A DNA stretch of 64,000 bases from Prionace glauca. Taxonomy: Eukaryota; Chordata; Chondrichthyes; Carcharhiniformes; Carcharhinidae. Made by a program: the position numbers and the translations under genes. The stretch lies in the NCBI GenBank assembly GCA_037974335.1, contig CM075729.1:100860799-100924798 (forward strand), in the 5' to 3' direction. This document shows positions 40,901 through 51,900 of this stretch, piece by piece. The notes beneath the pieces were generated by a model. It did no database searches and was not told the origin of the DNA. It saw nothing but the letters and a program-made list of their open reading frames with translations. The first letter of the stretch is position 1. The number at the start of each line of letters is the position of its first letter.

Positions 40901-42259
40901 GGAAAGAAATAGCACAAGCCATGGGCTCCCTCTCAACAAGGAAAACATTGTCCTTGACTGGACAATGTTAAGCCTATCTTAATAATCTGGACTCCTCTAA
41001 ATACATCAAGAGATATAACTTAAAGCAAGGCAGTATCCTAAATTGAAAACAATTTGCATAATAAAAGTTGACTATTGTCACATGACTGACACGTTATAAA
41101 CCTATTAAACATTTACAACAATTTGGTTAAGTTGAGCTGTTTAAGTGTAAAAATGTGGGGTTCAGGATGCCACTTTGTTAGTATGTTATCCAAGTTTTGA
41201 CGAATCAGATGTTACCACTTTATGTCTTTGGTCTGATAAACCAATGAAAATTATGAGAGAAGTCTGTTTCATGGTTGGGTGAGCTCTCTCCATTTTTTGT
41301 TAAATGAAACTTATTTTTTAAAACTTGTTACCATTTTTGCCTTTCAATTGTCAATAAAGTCTTTGCATTTATAATTTAAAGTATTGATTCTTGTCCAGTA
41401 GTTGAGCCTTTTACAACCAGATCACTAATTCACAATTGAGATCTTTGAATCATTCAACTACTTGTACCCCATAAGTGCCTTAACCAACATCTAAAAGGAA
41501 AGAGACAACATCGAGTGACATTAAATAGGGTGATGATATGAATAGGAATATTAAACTTTCGACTCAATCAGACCTTCAGCCATTGAAATATGAATTAATA
41601 GAGATTTATTTGGAATAAAAACTGAAATTATGTAATCCTACCCTACTAATGCAGAAACAAAGAACAGATTGCAGGGAGGGAAGTGGAAAATTGACAGAAT
41701 GTACACAACATTGCACTTATAGATAATTTTTATTGTTATTGTTCATGACTAGCATTTCACAATATCCACATTCATCATCGGCAGTTATAAAATTACGCTT
41801 CAGTGAGGCCAGCAACAGCTATTTTTGGTCTCGTCTATAGATTCAGGTCACAAACATGATTTACAATTTGAACTATTGGATTTAATGACTTACAAGGATA
41901 ACAGCAGAAGTGACAGACGGACAATAAACTTGAACAATAATCTAGTTAAACAGGGGCTATTGAATCTAAATATAGGTGATGATAAAGGTATACACGCGTA
42001 ATTAAGGTAAAGATGGGTTGGTCTATTGAAGCCGGATATGAAACCTTGCTAGGTACACCAAAAGCAAGAAAAAGATGGCACTGCCTTACAATATAGTAAA
42101 CGAGTTGTAGGAATTATGAAATATAGACAGAGACTTACAAGAAACACCGAGAACAGCGAGGAATGGATAGTATACTTCCTCGATCTCCTCGAGTACTCGC
42201 CATATCTGAACCACTAATGGAACTGCTGGTGTTTGCGGTGCTGGTGAACTATCATGCAT
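37975..42259 (-). CDS. GPR139-like rhodopsin-family receptor A
   Basis: Two minus-strand exons (42259-42139 and 38885-37975) with GTAAGT donor and TCCATACAG acceptor, joined in phase 1, encode 343 aa. The protein is a seven-helix plasma-membrane receptor. TM1 spans the intron (GVSF|NLVAIVILSRGKCG). TM2 has Asp71, Cys101 and Cys180 can form the extracellular disulfide, TM3 ends DRF (125-127, for DRY), and TM7 has NTCIY (308-312, in place of NPxxY). The basic C-terminus is short. It resembles the GPR139-like receptors expanded in sharks, from memory of the family. The ligand is unknown. Kozak context GGGAAAATG supports the start. It is 63-70% identical by eye to receptor B. No breaks are seen. 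Confidence 0.9.
39290..39520 (+). repeat. About 57-bp tandem repeat units in receptor A intron
   Basis: Units such as ATACAGTTATCCTGGATTAG then AGAGATGAATCAGCACAGG, and CAGCTCCTGATCTCTAGACA, recur here and again at 40420-40560. They match the receptor B intron array. Confidence 0.75.
39330..40330 (+). repeat. Intronic tandem duplication, copy 1
   Basis: A roughly 1-kb block from CTCCTGATCTCTAGACAGTT (about 39455) through TTTTAGCACAACTCAACCAT, AAACAATGTGCATAATTAAT and TTTCCAAATAAATGTTC recurs in the same order and strand at 40335-41410. The 57-bp-type units lie at its left side. Confidence 0.75.
40335..41410 (+). repeat. Intronic tandem duplication, copy 2
   Basis: This copy has CTCCTGATCTCTAGACAGTT, TTTTAGCATAACCCAATCAT, AAACAATTTGCATAATAAAA and TTGTCAATAAAGTC in the order of copy 1. 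It is clearly diverged by substitutions and small indels, so the duplication is old. Confidence 0.75.
41411..42138. other. Receptor A intron, 5' end
   Basis: Short stretches resemble the matching part of the receptor B intron (near 58200-58700). No repeat or exon was recognised. Confidence 0.4.
42139..42259 (-). CDS. Receptor A exon 1
   Basis: The 121-nt exon encodes the extracellular N-terminus and start of TM1 (MHDSSPAPQTP...EEVYYPFLAVLGVS) and ends TCTT|GTAAGTC. Receptor B has an exon of exactly the same length and phase, which supports the start codon and the splice choice. Confidence 0.85.
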
Positions 42260-42336
42260 TTTCCCCACCTGTTGGTCTCTTTGTTTCAGTCCAAGCTTCG
42301 TCTTTGTCCTGGAGATATTATTGAAATGAGTCCTTC

Positions 42337-42344
42337 ATTTATAG
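42337..42344 (-). promoter_or_regulatory. Candidate TATA box of receptor A
   Basis: The minus strand reads CTATAAAT about 80 bp upstream of the ATG, followed by a GGACTCATTTCAATAATATC stretch. Receptor B has the comparable AATAAATAAGGGTTTCATTT at 58901-58882, so this block is partly conserved. Confidence 0.4.
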
Positions 42345-42414
42345 TAAAGGGGAACCATAGTAATGTTTGCCCCAGGGAGACTGGCATTGTTCACAGTCAT
42401 TAAACAAACAGAAA

Positions 42415-42560
42415 TGGGTGGCACGATGATACAGTGGTTAGCATGTCTCACAGTGCCAAGGACCAGGGTTCGATTTTGGCCTTGGGTGATTTTCTGTGTG
42501 GAATTTGTACCTTCTCCCCTGGCTTCCTCCACTGTTGGGGTTTTATGATTCTATCACCAG
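42415..42560 (+). mobile_element. SINE, internally deleted
   Basis: The head GGTGGCACGATGATACAGTG and a B-box-like GGGTTCGATTTTG are followed by GTGTGGAATTTGTACCTTCT, then a jump to the tail TTTTATGATTCTAT. Confidence 0.75.
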
Positions 42561-42869
42561 CACTTTCCTAGTAATTGACTCCAAAATCTTTCAATCTCAA
42601 TTATAACATTAACAATTTATCTAAAGGCAGTCCCCAATTGTGTTGACCTGTTCTCTGATTGTACATATCGCTTTACGAATATAGTGGTGCCTTGGATATA
42701 GAAGTAACAGAGACTGGTCTCCAAAGAGGCCAGGAGAGATTACTAAATGTTCCTGGATAAAGATGGTTCAGAGAACATAGGGAATGTGAGAAAGGAGGAG
42801 GTGGGTTATTCGTTCAGGATAATATTAGAGAAGCAGGGAAAGAGGATATCATTAAATCACAAAATCATA

Positions 42870-43975
42870 GAAAGTCACAGCTCAAAAATAAGCATTTCGT
42901 CCGTGTCTGTACCAAGAGGAAAGAAGGTGTGGTCCATAGTCCTGCCAGTCACAGCTCTCAATGCAGGCATGTGATTTAAATGTGATGAGGCTTTCTACCT
43001 CTATCAACCCTTCAAGAAATGAGTTCCAGGTCCCAAACACCCACAGGGTGAAATATTTTTCCTGCATCTCCCATCTAATCCTTTTAACACTTACTTTAAA
43101 TCTTTGGTTTTACACTGTGCTTTGTTAAAAGGACACATGTAATTTTACACTCCTCCATTCTGCCACATTGTAATTAATCTCTTCTATTTCAACCCATCCA
43201 TTTTTTCCGCACTGATAATATTTCCAGTCCTAGCAATTTCTTCAGTAATCTCCTTTGCACTCTCTAGACTGGAATCACATATTGACTGTTATGTGGTAAT
43301 CAGATCTCTACACAGTACTGCAGCTGCCTTTTAACTAGAGTTCAACACATTCTTAATGTAATTTCTCTGCTCCCATTTTCTACACTTGGGCTAAAAACGG
43401 AAAATAACACGCACCCACTTAATCACCTTATCTATGTTCAAGAATCCGTGTAATATACTCCAATGCCCTCCTCTTTTTTCTCATTGCTCAACATTTATTC
43501 TGTATTATCTTGCTTTAATTCTGTTTCAAACTATTTTACCCAATTGATCTGTTCGTTTATATCTTCCTGCAGTATCACTCTTTTTTAATTCATGGAACTT
43601 TTTGCCCATCCCCTATTGTCCCGTGAACTGGATGGCTTGTTCGGCAGTTAAAGAGGGCATTTCATGGCGTGGACTTGGAGTCCCTTGAAGGCAAGATCAG
43701 GAAATCCGGAGTAGATTTCTTTCTCTAAAAGGCATTCGCAAACCAGGTGGGTTTTTACGACAGTGTTTGCATGATTATCAGTGGCGCTGTTTAACAGTCC
43801 AGTTTTTTTTATTGAGTTCAAATTTTGCAAGCTGCCATGTCCCCTAGTAATTAACTTTTCTACGCCAGGAAAAAAGACCTGATGATCCACTCTCCCATAC
43901 CATCCATAATCTTGTAAACCTTGATCAGGTCCCCTCTCAACTTCTGTTGTTCCATTGAGAACAAACCGAGTTTAT
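42870..43975 (-). mobile_element. Old CR1-like LINE with second-family SINE remnant
   Basis: The minus strand keeps FTLWVFGTWNSFLEGLIEVE, a diverged RT C-terminus (42890-43080). More LINE-like text follows at 43080-43480 and 43830-43960. A remnant of the 31640-31925 SINE family lies at 43585-43815. No frames are intact. Confidence 0.5.
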
Positions 43976-44640
43976 AGAACATAGAACATAGAAAATTACA
44001 GCGCAGAACAGTCCCTTCGGCCCATGATGTTGCGCCAACCAGTTAAAAAGCAATGATCCTCTAACCTAAACCAAACCCTTTCCATCCATAAACCTATCCA
44101 CGGATCTCTTAAACGCCCCCAAACTAGGCGCATTTACAACTGCAGCAGGAGGGCATTCCAATCCCTCACCACCCTCTGGGTAAAGAACCTACCCCTGACA
44201 TCCGTCCTATAACTACCACCCCTTAATTTAAAGCCATGCCCCCTCGTGCTAGCTTTCTCCATCCGAGGAAAAAGGCTATCACTGTCCACCCTATCTAAAC
44301 CTCTAATCATCTTATATGTTTCAATAAGGTCCCCTCTTAGCCACCTTCTTTCTAACGAAAACAACCTCAAATCCCTCAGTCTCTCCTCATAGGACCTCCC
44401 CTACCAGGCAACCTCCTCTGCACCCTCTCCAAAGCCTCCACATCCTTCCTATAATAATATATAATATAATACATAATATATAATAATATAATATATAACA
44501 TAATATAATAATAACATAATAATTCCTATAATGTGGGGACCAGAACTGCACACAATACTCCAAGTGCGGACGCACCAGAGTTTTGTACAGTTGCAACATG
44601 ATGCTGCGGCTCCTAAATTCAAACCCCCTACCAATAAACG
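43976..44640 (-). mobile_element. CR1-like LINE, family B, with AT-rich insertion
   Basis: This is the family B RT C-terminus and 3' UTR ([28 protein letters not shown]-type text with Val-Arg-Leu changes), closely matching 48931-49712. About 75 bp of ATAATATA-type sequence (44452-44527) interrupts the coding part and is flanked by a repeated CCTATAAT. Confidence 0.85.
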
Positions 44641-45645
44641 CCAATAAATAAAATAAATTTTAAAATAAAATAAATAAATAAAACCAACCTCTCCTCATAT
44701 CTAATACCCTTCACACCAGGCAACATTCTGATAAAGCTCTTCTGTATCCTCTCCAAAACATCAACCTCCTTCTGGTAGAGTGGCGACCAGAATTATACAG
44801 AATATTCCAAATACAACCTAACTAATGTTCTATACAGCTGCAGCATGACCTGCCAATTCTTATACTTAGTTCACTGACCAATGAAGGCAAGCATGTTGTA
44901 TGCCATTTTGACTCCTTATCCAATTGTGTTGCTGCTTTCAGTGATCAATGGGTATGTACACCCAAGTCTCTCTGCCTCTCAATAGTCTTAAAGGTTATAC
45001 CATTTACTATATAATTCCTGCATGCATTGAACTTTCCAAAATGCATTACCTCACATTTGTCTGATTTAAACTTCATCTGCCATTTCTCTGCCCAGTTATC
45101 CAACCAACCTATAACTTGCTGTATCCTCTGACATATCCACAATTCTACCAATTTTTGTGTCGCCTGTGAACTTACTAATCAGAACAGATACATTTTGCTC
45201 CAAATCATTATATTTATGATGAACAACAAAGCACACAGAATTTATCCCTGTGGTTAAGCACCAGGTGTCAAAAGTGTTAGTGAAGGATCACTTTGGGACT
45301 AGTTACTATAATTCCATTAGTTTTAAGATAGTAATGGAGAATGATAAGTCTGACCTAAAAGTTAAAATCCTAAACAACGCCAGTCAAAGCTTTCCATTCA
45401 GAAAAGCATCCCTTCATTCCTACCACCTGTCTTCTATGACCAAGCCAGTTCAGTATCCATCTTGCCAGCTCTCCTCTGATCCCGTGTGACTTCAAATTTC
45501 AAATAGAAGGAGCAGATCAGAAACTCCAAGGTATATTATGAAGTTAGCTTGGACTCCAACTTTTTTTCATTTTTGCATTAATGCAAGCATGAGGCATTTT
45601 GCTCCAGGTCTGATTCTGTTAATCCACAAGGAATCTGGTTGATTT
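44641..45645. mobile_element. Mixed LINE fragments
   Basis: An A/T-rich AAATAAATA tract (44641-44685) is followed by a minus-strand CR1 RT fragment (44690-45240; WAEKWQMKFKSDKCEVMHFG, LGVHTH). A plus-strand endonuclease-end fragment follows (45250-45375; DHFGTSYYNSISFKIVMEND). At about 45515-45550, GATCAGAAACTCCAAGGTAT resembles 25005-25025. Confidence 0.6.
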
Positions 45646-45649
45646 CTTT

Positions 45650-46842
45650 GAAAATGTAACAAAATACATTGACGAAGGAAGAGCAGTAGATCCGATTTAT
45701 ATGGACTTCAGCAAGGCGTTCGATAAGATCCCCCATGCAAGACTTCTTGAGAAAGTGAGAGGGCATAGGATCCAAGGGGCTGTTGCCTTGTGGATCCAGA
45801 ACTGGCTTGCCTGCAGAAGGCAGAGTGTGGTGGTGGATGGGTCTTTTTCTCCATGGAGGTCAGTCACCAGTGGAGTGCCCCAGGGATCTGTTCTGGGACC
45901 CTTGCTGTTTATAATTTTCATAAATGACCTGGATGAGGAAGTGGAGGGATGGGTTAGTAAGTTTGCTGATGACATGAAGGTTGGTTGTGTTGCGGATAGT
46001 TTGGAGGGATGTCAAAAGTTGCAGCATGACATAGATAGGATGCAAGGCTGGGTGGAGAAGTGGCAGATGGACTTCAACCTGGATAAATGTGTAGTGGTTC
46101 ATTTTGGCAGGTCAAATGGGATGAAGGAGTATAATATCAAGGGTAAGACTCTTAGCAGTGTAGAGGATCAGAAGGACCTTGGGATCCAGGTCCTTGGGAC
46201 TCTTAAATCAGCCTCACAGGTGGAGGATGTGGTTAAGAAGGCGTTTGGTGTACTGGCCTTCATCAATCAAGGGATTGAGTTTAGGAGTCGGGAGATAATG
46301 TTGCATCTGTATAAGACCCTAGTCAGACCTCTCTTGGAATACTGTGCTCAGTTCTGGTCGCCTCATTACAGGAGGGATGTGGAAGCTATTGAAAGGGTGC
46401 AAGGGAGATTTACAAGGATGTTGCCTGGATTGGGTGGCATGCCTTATGAGGAGAAGTTGAGGGAGCTCGGTCTTTTCTCCTTAGAGAGACAAAGTATGAG
46501 AGGTGACCTGATAAAAGTTGAGAGGTATAGATCAGGTGGATTCTCAGAGGCTTTTTCCCAGGGCTGGAATGTTTGCTATGAGAGGACACAGGTTTAAGGT
46601 GTTGGGGAGTAGATACAGAGGAGATATCAGGGGTAAGTTTTTCACTCAGAGCATAGTGGGTGAGTGGAATAGGCTGCCGTCAGTGGTGGTGGAGGCAAAT
46701 TCGATAAGATCTTTTAAGACACCTCTGGATGAGTACGTGGGATTTAATAGAATTGAAGGTTATAGGTAAGCCTAGTAGGTAGGGATATCATCGGCACAAC
46801 TTGTGGGCCGAGGGGCCTGATTGTGCTGTAGTTTTTTTATGT
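45650..46842 (+). mobile_element. CR1-like LINE, family A, 5'-truncated
   Basis: It carries RT from [20 protein letters not shown] through [30 protein letters not shown] and [11 protein letters not shown] to the C-terminus. A single frame change near 46515 shifts into [14 protein letters not shown]. It ends in the family A tail at about 46842. The FADDM replaces FADDT. Confidence 0.88.
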
Positions 46843-47100
46843 TCTCAGAACAATGGGGTTAATTGGCACTTCTTCCAGTGCAAAAACACGAAACGTGTCC
46901 ACAGTCAACATACTGGGCAGCAGTGTGAACCATCCACAAGATGCTTGCAACAACTCACCAAAATTCCATCAACAATCCACTGCAAACACAGAAAACAAAC
47001 GACTAAAATGACAGGGTAAGCAGGCTGAATGGAAAATCAACTTTAAGTTAGCCTGAAAATCACCTGCCAACCTGCTTTGGAACTATTCATGATGTGGGTA
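46843..47100 (+). mobile_element. Family R LINE 3' fragment (tentative)
   Basis: The text CACAAGATGCTTGCAACAAC and TCACCAAAATTCC resembles the family R 3' coding end on the + strand. A possible continuation, GGAGGACTGAAGTCGCTCAA, lies past the palindromic element at 47890-47920. Confidence 0.4.
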
Positions 47101-47132
47101 TGCCAGCGTTGGACTGGCGTAAACACAGTAAA

Positions 47133-47818
47133 AAGTCTGACAACACCAGGTTTTAGTCCAACCTATTTATTTGATAATATACTCACAAGCTTTCGAGGGG
47201 ACTGCCTCTTCGTCAGGTGAATGGAGAGTTCTGGCCTCAGACAGAGCATATAAAGCACAGACAGTTTAGAGATTACTGATTAGAATGCGAATCCTTACAC
47301 CTAACCTGCTGTTCAAGACCTGAAGTGGCTGATAATGTGAGTGGAAGGAGCACTGATCACAGTTTAAAGAGATGTGTATTGTCTCCAGACAGTACAGTAA
47401 GTGAGGTTTTGCAAACCCAGGCAAGTCACGGGGGTATAGCCCAGTTCCGCACACATGAGGACGGTCTCAACAGGGATCTTGGGTTCATGTCGCACTATCT
47501 GTAACCCCCGTGACTTGCCTGGGTTTGTAAAACCTCACTTACTATACTGTCTGGAGACAATACACATCTCTTTAAACTGTGATCAGTGCTCCTTCCACTC
47601 ACATTGTCAGCCACTTCAGGTCTTGAACAGCAGGTTAGGTGTAAGGATTCGCATTTTAATCAGTAATCTCTAAACTGTCTGTGCTTTATATGCTCTGTCT
47701 GAGGCCAGAACTCTCCATTCACCTGACGAAGAGGCAGTCCCCTCGAAAGCTTGTGAGTATATTATCAAATAAATAGGTTGGACTAAAACCTGGTGTTGTC
47801 AGACTTTTTACTTGGAAC
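47133..47818. repeat. Palindromic (inverted-duplicate) element, arms about 305 bp
   Basis: The left arm (47133-47437) and right arm (about 47507-47818) are reverse complements with only a few differences. A spacer of about 70 bp contains CGCACACATGAGGACGGTCT. The ends read AGTAAAAAGTCTGACAACAC and its complement. Each arm holds CTGACGAAGAGGCAGTCCCC and TCGAAAGC, a hammerhead-like core. The element class is not established. A single arm occurs at 1691-1925. Confidence 0.88.
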
Positions 47819-47944
47819 TATTCACCATTACTTCACGCTCACTCGGTCACATTTCTGCAACCTCATAACATCACCATGGGTAAACATAAACTGGAGGACT
47901 GAAGTCGCTCAAGAATCACCTCTTCGCCAAAGTTACACGATAAA

Positions 47945-48330
47945 ATCATGACATGGCAGCATAGTGGATAGCAATGCTGCCTCACCGTACCAGGGATCCA
48001 GTTTCAATTCCAGCCTTGGATGAGTGCCAGTGTGGAGTTTACATGTTCTCTCCTGTCTTCATGAGTTTCCTCCGGATGCTCTGGCTACCCCACTACAGTC
48101 CAAGAATTTACAGATTAGGTGGATTGGTCATGCTAAATTGCTCTGTGGTGTACCAGGAAGTGTGGGTTGAGAGGCGCGGGGGGGGGGGGTGTGGTGGTGG
48201 AATACCAGAGTAAATCAATGGGGTTATTGGGAGGGGATAGGGCCTGGGTAGGATGCTCTGTCATTGGAGCAGACTCCACATTCAAACGGCTTCTTTCTAT
48301 ATTGTAGTGTTTATATGATTCCATGAAATT
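47945..48330 (+). mobile_element. tRNA-derived SINE, diverged
   Basis: The head CATGGCAGCATAGTGGATAG and TTTCAATTCCAGCC precede the shared body, a poly(G) run at 48179-48190, and the tail CTTCTTTCTATATTGTAGTG. Confidence 0.78.
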
Positions 48331-48930
48331 AGTCCTGGCACTATTGTTGTCCATTCACATCTCACAGTTAAAAAGCAAGGATCTGATTTGATTTCCTTAG
48401 AATTGTTTGGCTTCAGTTGAATGTACTCATTGCAGATGAGGTTGCATTGGTTGGCATTTGTTGACTGTGAATTCTTCCACCCTTTCCTGACTGCACTTAA
48501 TTTGTGTTCTTAAATTGTGTTCAAGCCATTGAATGAATCTTTCGTCTAATCTGTAATATGCTGTGGTACCGGAAGTACACAAGTGAGGTTCTGCTGAGAG
48601 GGAATCCGGTGTTAAGAGATGGCTGTGATGAAATTTCAAGAGTGGAAAGTGGAATCAATGTGGAAAATTCAAAGCATGAAAAATACAAGAAAAGGGTGAG
48701 AAAAGAACAAAGTGAATATGAGAAACGTTTCAGAGTTCCAAATGTCATAGCTTTTGAGAAAATTTCAATGAGTTGAAATGGAAAGAAATCTGAGCAAAAT
48801 ATTTGAAAATTTTACAGACTGAAAATATGATTAAAAGTTTAACAGTGTTTAAGGATGAAACTTTTCATCAGAAATGAGCATGAACACAAAAATATGAGTA
48901 TAATTCTGGGAGTGAAAAAGTGAACAAAAT

Positions 48931-49712
48931 AACATAGAACATAGAACATAGAACACAGAACATTACAGCGCAGAACAGGCCCTTCGGCCCACGATGTTGC
49001 ACCGACCAGTTACAAAACAATGACCCACTAGCCTAAACCAATCCCTTTTCGTCCATAAACCTATCCACAGATCTCTTAAACGCCCCCAAACTAGGTGCAT
49101 TTACAACTGCAGCTGGCAGGGCATTCCAGTCCCTCACCACCCTCTGGGTAAAGAACCTACCCCTGACATCAGTCCTATAACTACCCCCCCTTAATTTAAA
49201 GTCGTGCCCCCTCGTGCTAGCTTTCTCCATCCTAGGAAAAAGGCTATCACTATCTACCATGTCTAAACCTCTAATCATCTTATATGTTTCAATGAGATCC
49301 CCTCTTAGCAGCCTTCTTTCCAGCGAAAACAACCCCAAATCTCTCAGTCTCTCCTCATAGGATCTCCCCTCCATACCAGGCAACATCCTGGTAAACCTCC
49401 TCTGCACCCTCTCCAAAGCCTCTACATCCTTCCTGTAATGTGGGGACCAGAACTGCACACAAAACTCCAAGTGCGGCCGCACCAGAGTTGTGTACAGTTG
49501 CATCATGACGCTGTGACTCCTAAATTCAATCCCCCTACCAATAAACGCCAAGACACCGTATGCCTTCTTAACAACCTTATCTGCTTGATTCCCAACTTTC
49601 AGGGATCTATGTACACATACACCTAGATCCCTCTGCTCCTCCACACTATTCAAAGTCCTCCTGTTAGCCCTATACTCAACACATCTGTTATTCCTACCAA
49701 AATGAATTACCT
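48931..49712 (-). mobile_element. CR1-like LINE, family B, 5'-truncated
   Basis: An open minus-strand frame of 206 codons (49653-49033) encodes the RT C-terminus: [57 protein letters not shown] and FFTQRVVRDWNALP. The 3' UTR ends in repeated ACATAGAACATAGAAC. The undisturbed frame implies a young insertion. Confidence 0.92.
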
Positions 49713-50689
49713 AATAAAAATAAGCTAATAATCAAAGGATGAAAACGTTGACACATGTAGCCAAACACTAATGTAAATGGGAATGCATGACTGATAAAAT
49801 ATACAAAGATTGGAAAAAATGAGAAAAGGGAAAAAGCCGACGGTTGAACAGTTTGTACACTCAGAAAGATTAAATGTGAGAGTTTAGTTGAAGTAGAAAC
49901 GGATAAAAATGTGTGAATCATTCAAAACACTATAATGATACATTATTATGTTGAACTCCGAATGTAATGTGCCAGAAAAATGTGAGAAAACTGTCAGAAT
50001 AATCGAAAGAATGATAATGAGAACAATTACAGAGTCTAAAGAGTGAACCATGTGAGAATAAGCAATGAAATTCAAACTCTATAATTGTCAGAATAATGTG
50101 TAAAAACTGATCAGATTGAAAAATAATGTGAGAATACATTGTGAAACATTGAAAATAAAACCTTATGCAATATTGTGAGAAAATATATGGAAATTGTGAA
50201 GAGTGTAATATCTGTGTTCAATGTGTATGCAATTCAAAAAATAATGAAAATGTCAATAAAGTTAGAGAATACGTCAAGCATGAAACATGAGACAATGATT
50301 CAGAAACTGGGATTTGATGAAATTGTAAGCAAAATGTACGGAATAGCAAGCTTGAGTATTGTGTGACAAACATCACAATGAAACAGTGGACAATTGCTTG
50401 AATTCCCACAAAAATGAGTTTAAACAGCCCGATTTTACCATTTTCATTCTAAGTGCTGAATCTGGAAGTAATGCCGATCTGACTTAGAAATCTGCTTTCA
50501 GGCGTCCCCATATGCTCTCAGCCATCTCCAGTCTCATTCATGCTGTGGGCAGGGCTTAGCACAGCCGAAATGATCGGAACTCTGAACTGCGCATGTGCAG
50601 TTGGAAGAAAATTTGAAAAAGTGTGCCTGTGTCAGATCGCTCCCGGGCCATAGAAAGTGGAGAAAAGCAGGAGCAATGGTCCCCACACA

Positions 50690-51185
50690 CATCACTGTCC
50701 CCCTTATCCACCCTCCCTTCCCTCTGCCATCACTGTCCCCTTTATCCAGTGCCCCTAGTCACACACATCACTGTTCCCTTATCCACCTCCCCCGCTGTGC
50801 AGACCAATTGCCAGACCTGTCCTTCCTCACCCCCCCAACTGATTGCCTGCAGAGTGGCAGCGGACTCTCCTGCCCCCGCCCCACCACCAGAGATTCATCT
50901 CCCCCCCCCACCACTAAGCGATCGGGTCTCCCCCCCCTCCTTACCTCCCAGACAATCAGCTGGCCTCACTTATCACCCCTTCCCCCCCCCCCAGAGAACC
51001 GTCTGGCCTCACTCAACCCCCCACCCTCCCAGAGATACACCTGACCCGCTCCCACCTACTCCTCTCCCCCCCCAAACCAGACAACGTTTTTGCCTCACTC
51101 CTCCCCACCCCCAAACAGAGAATGATCTGACCTGCCTCCCTCACCCTCCTCCTGGCCCTCCCCCCCAAATCCCCCATCACTGAAT
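50690..51185 (+). repeat. C-rich low-complexity block
   Basis: The stretch consists of CCCCCC runs separated by short A/T/G-containing words (CACATCACTGTCCCC recurs). The open frames through it are proline-rich artefacts of composition. Confidence 0.7.
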
Positions 51186-51900
51186 CAGAAGGTCGTTGGA
51201 AGCTCTGAACGCGCTCTTCAGCAGTTGGATTGCCCGATTCAGACTTTTATTTAGCATGTCCATTACAGCGTGATTCCGGATTGGCGAACACGGTGGTAAA
51301 GGGGGAAATGCTGATAAAGTTGGGCTGGCCATTCCATTGCACCTGTTTTAGACATGAATCGAATCGTCACCATTCCCGGGTTTCAGTAAAGTGGCAATAT
51401 GCGCGGGTGCAGGCAAGGATCACATTTATGGCCTCACACTCGACTTTACCACGTTTTTGCACCCGAAAACAGGTGCGGTGCAATGGAAAATTGGGCCCAG
51501 GGTGCGGTGAATGAATGATAATCAGGGTAATAAATAGAATGAATATTCCAACAAGCCATGCAATAATCAGTAAGAAAACCTTCCAATTTGCCACAGGAAA
51601 TGTTCAACATTTCAAAGATTTGGGAATTTGAGGCAAATGGATGTTGTTGTCTTTGAATAATTTTGAGTAAAGTGAGAGAATAATTCAAAGGCAAATGTGG
51701 GAAAACATTGGAATTACTTTTTAGAGAGAAAAATATTAAAATTGTTAGATGAGGTGAGTAAATCATGCCAAAATTCTTTGAAAAACGCAAAGATTAAAAC
51801 ATGAAAAGAATGTGAGAATGATACAAAAAAATTAAAAGGTAAGACAATGAAAATTATGTTAATTATGTTAAAATATGAGCATAATAAAGAGGCTATAAAA

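Larger units (their letters stand above)
48590..51900 (+). repeat. Diffuse purine-rich repetitive DNA, interrupted
   Basis: Segments 48590-48930, 49713-50420 and 51530-51900 have strong purine bias on the + strand, with recurrent AATGTGAGAA-like words at irregular spacing, suggesting a decayed tandem repeat. A family B LINE (48931-49712) and a C-rich block (50690-51185) interrupt it. No coding evidence was found. Confidence 0.5.

Noticed and set aside
47266-47673. Two near-identical 62- and 72-codon frames as duplicated small genes
   Set aside because: They are the two arms of the palindromic element read on opposite strands. Their similarity is that of the repeat.
49033-49653. 206-codon frame as a host gene
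   Set aside because: It is the RT C-terminus of a family B LINE, with several copies in the window.
50595-51183. Proline-rich open frames of 149 and 186 codons
   Set aside because: They follow from the C-rich low-complexity block. No domain, splice site or conserved start is visible.
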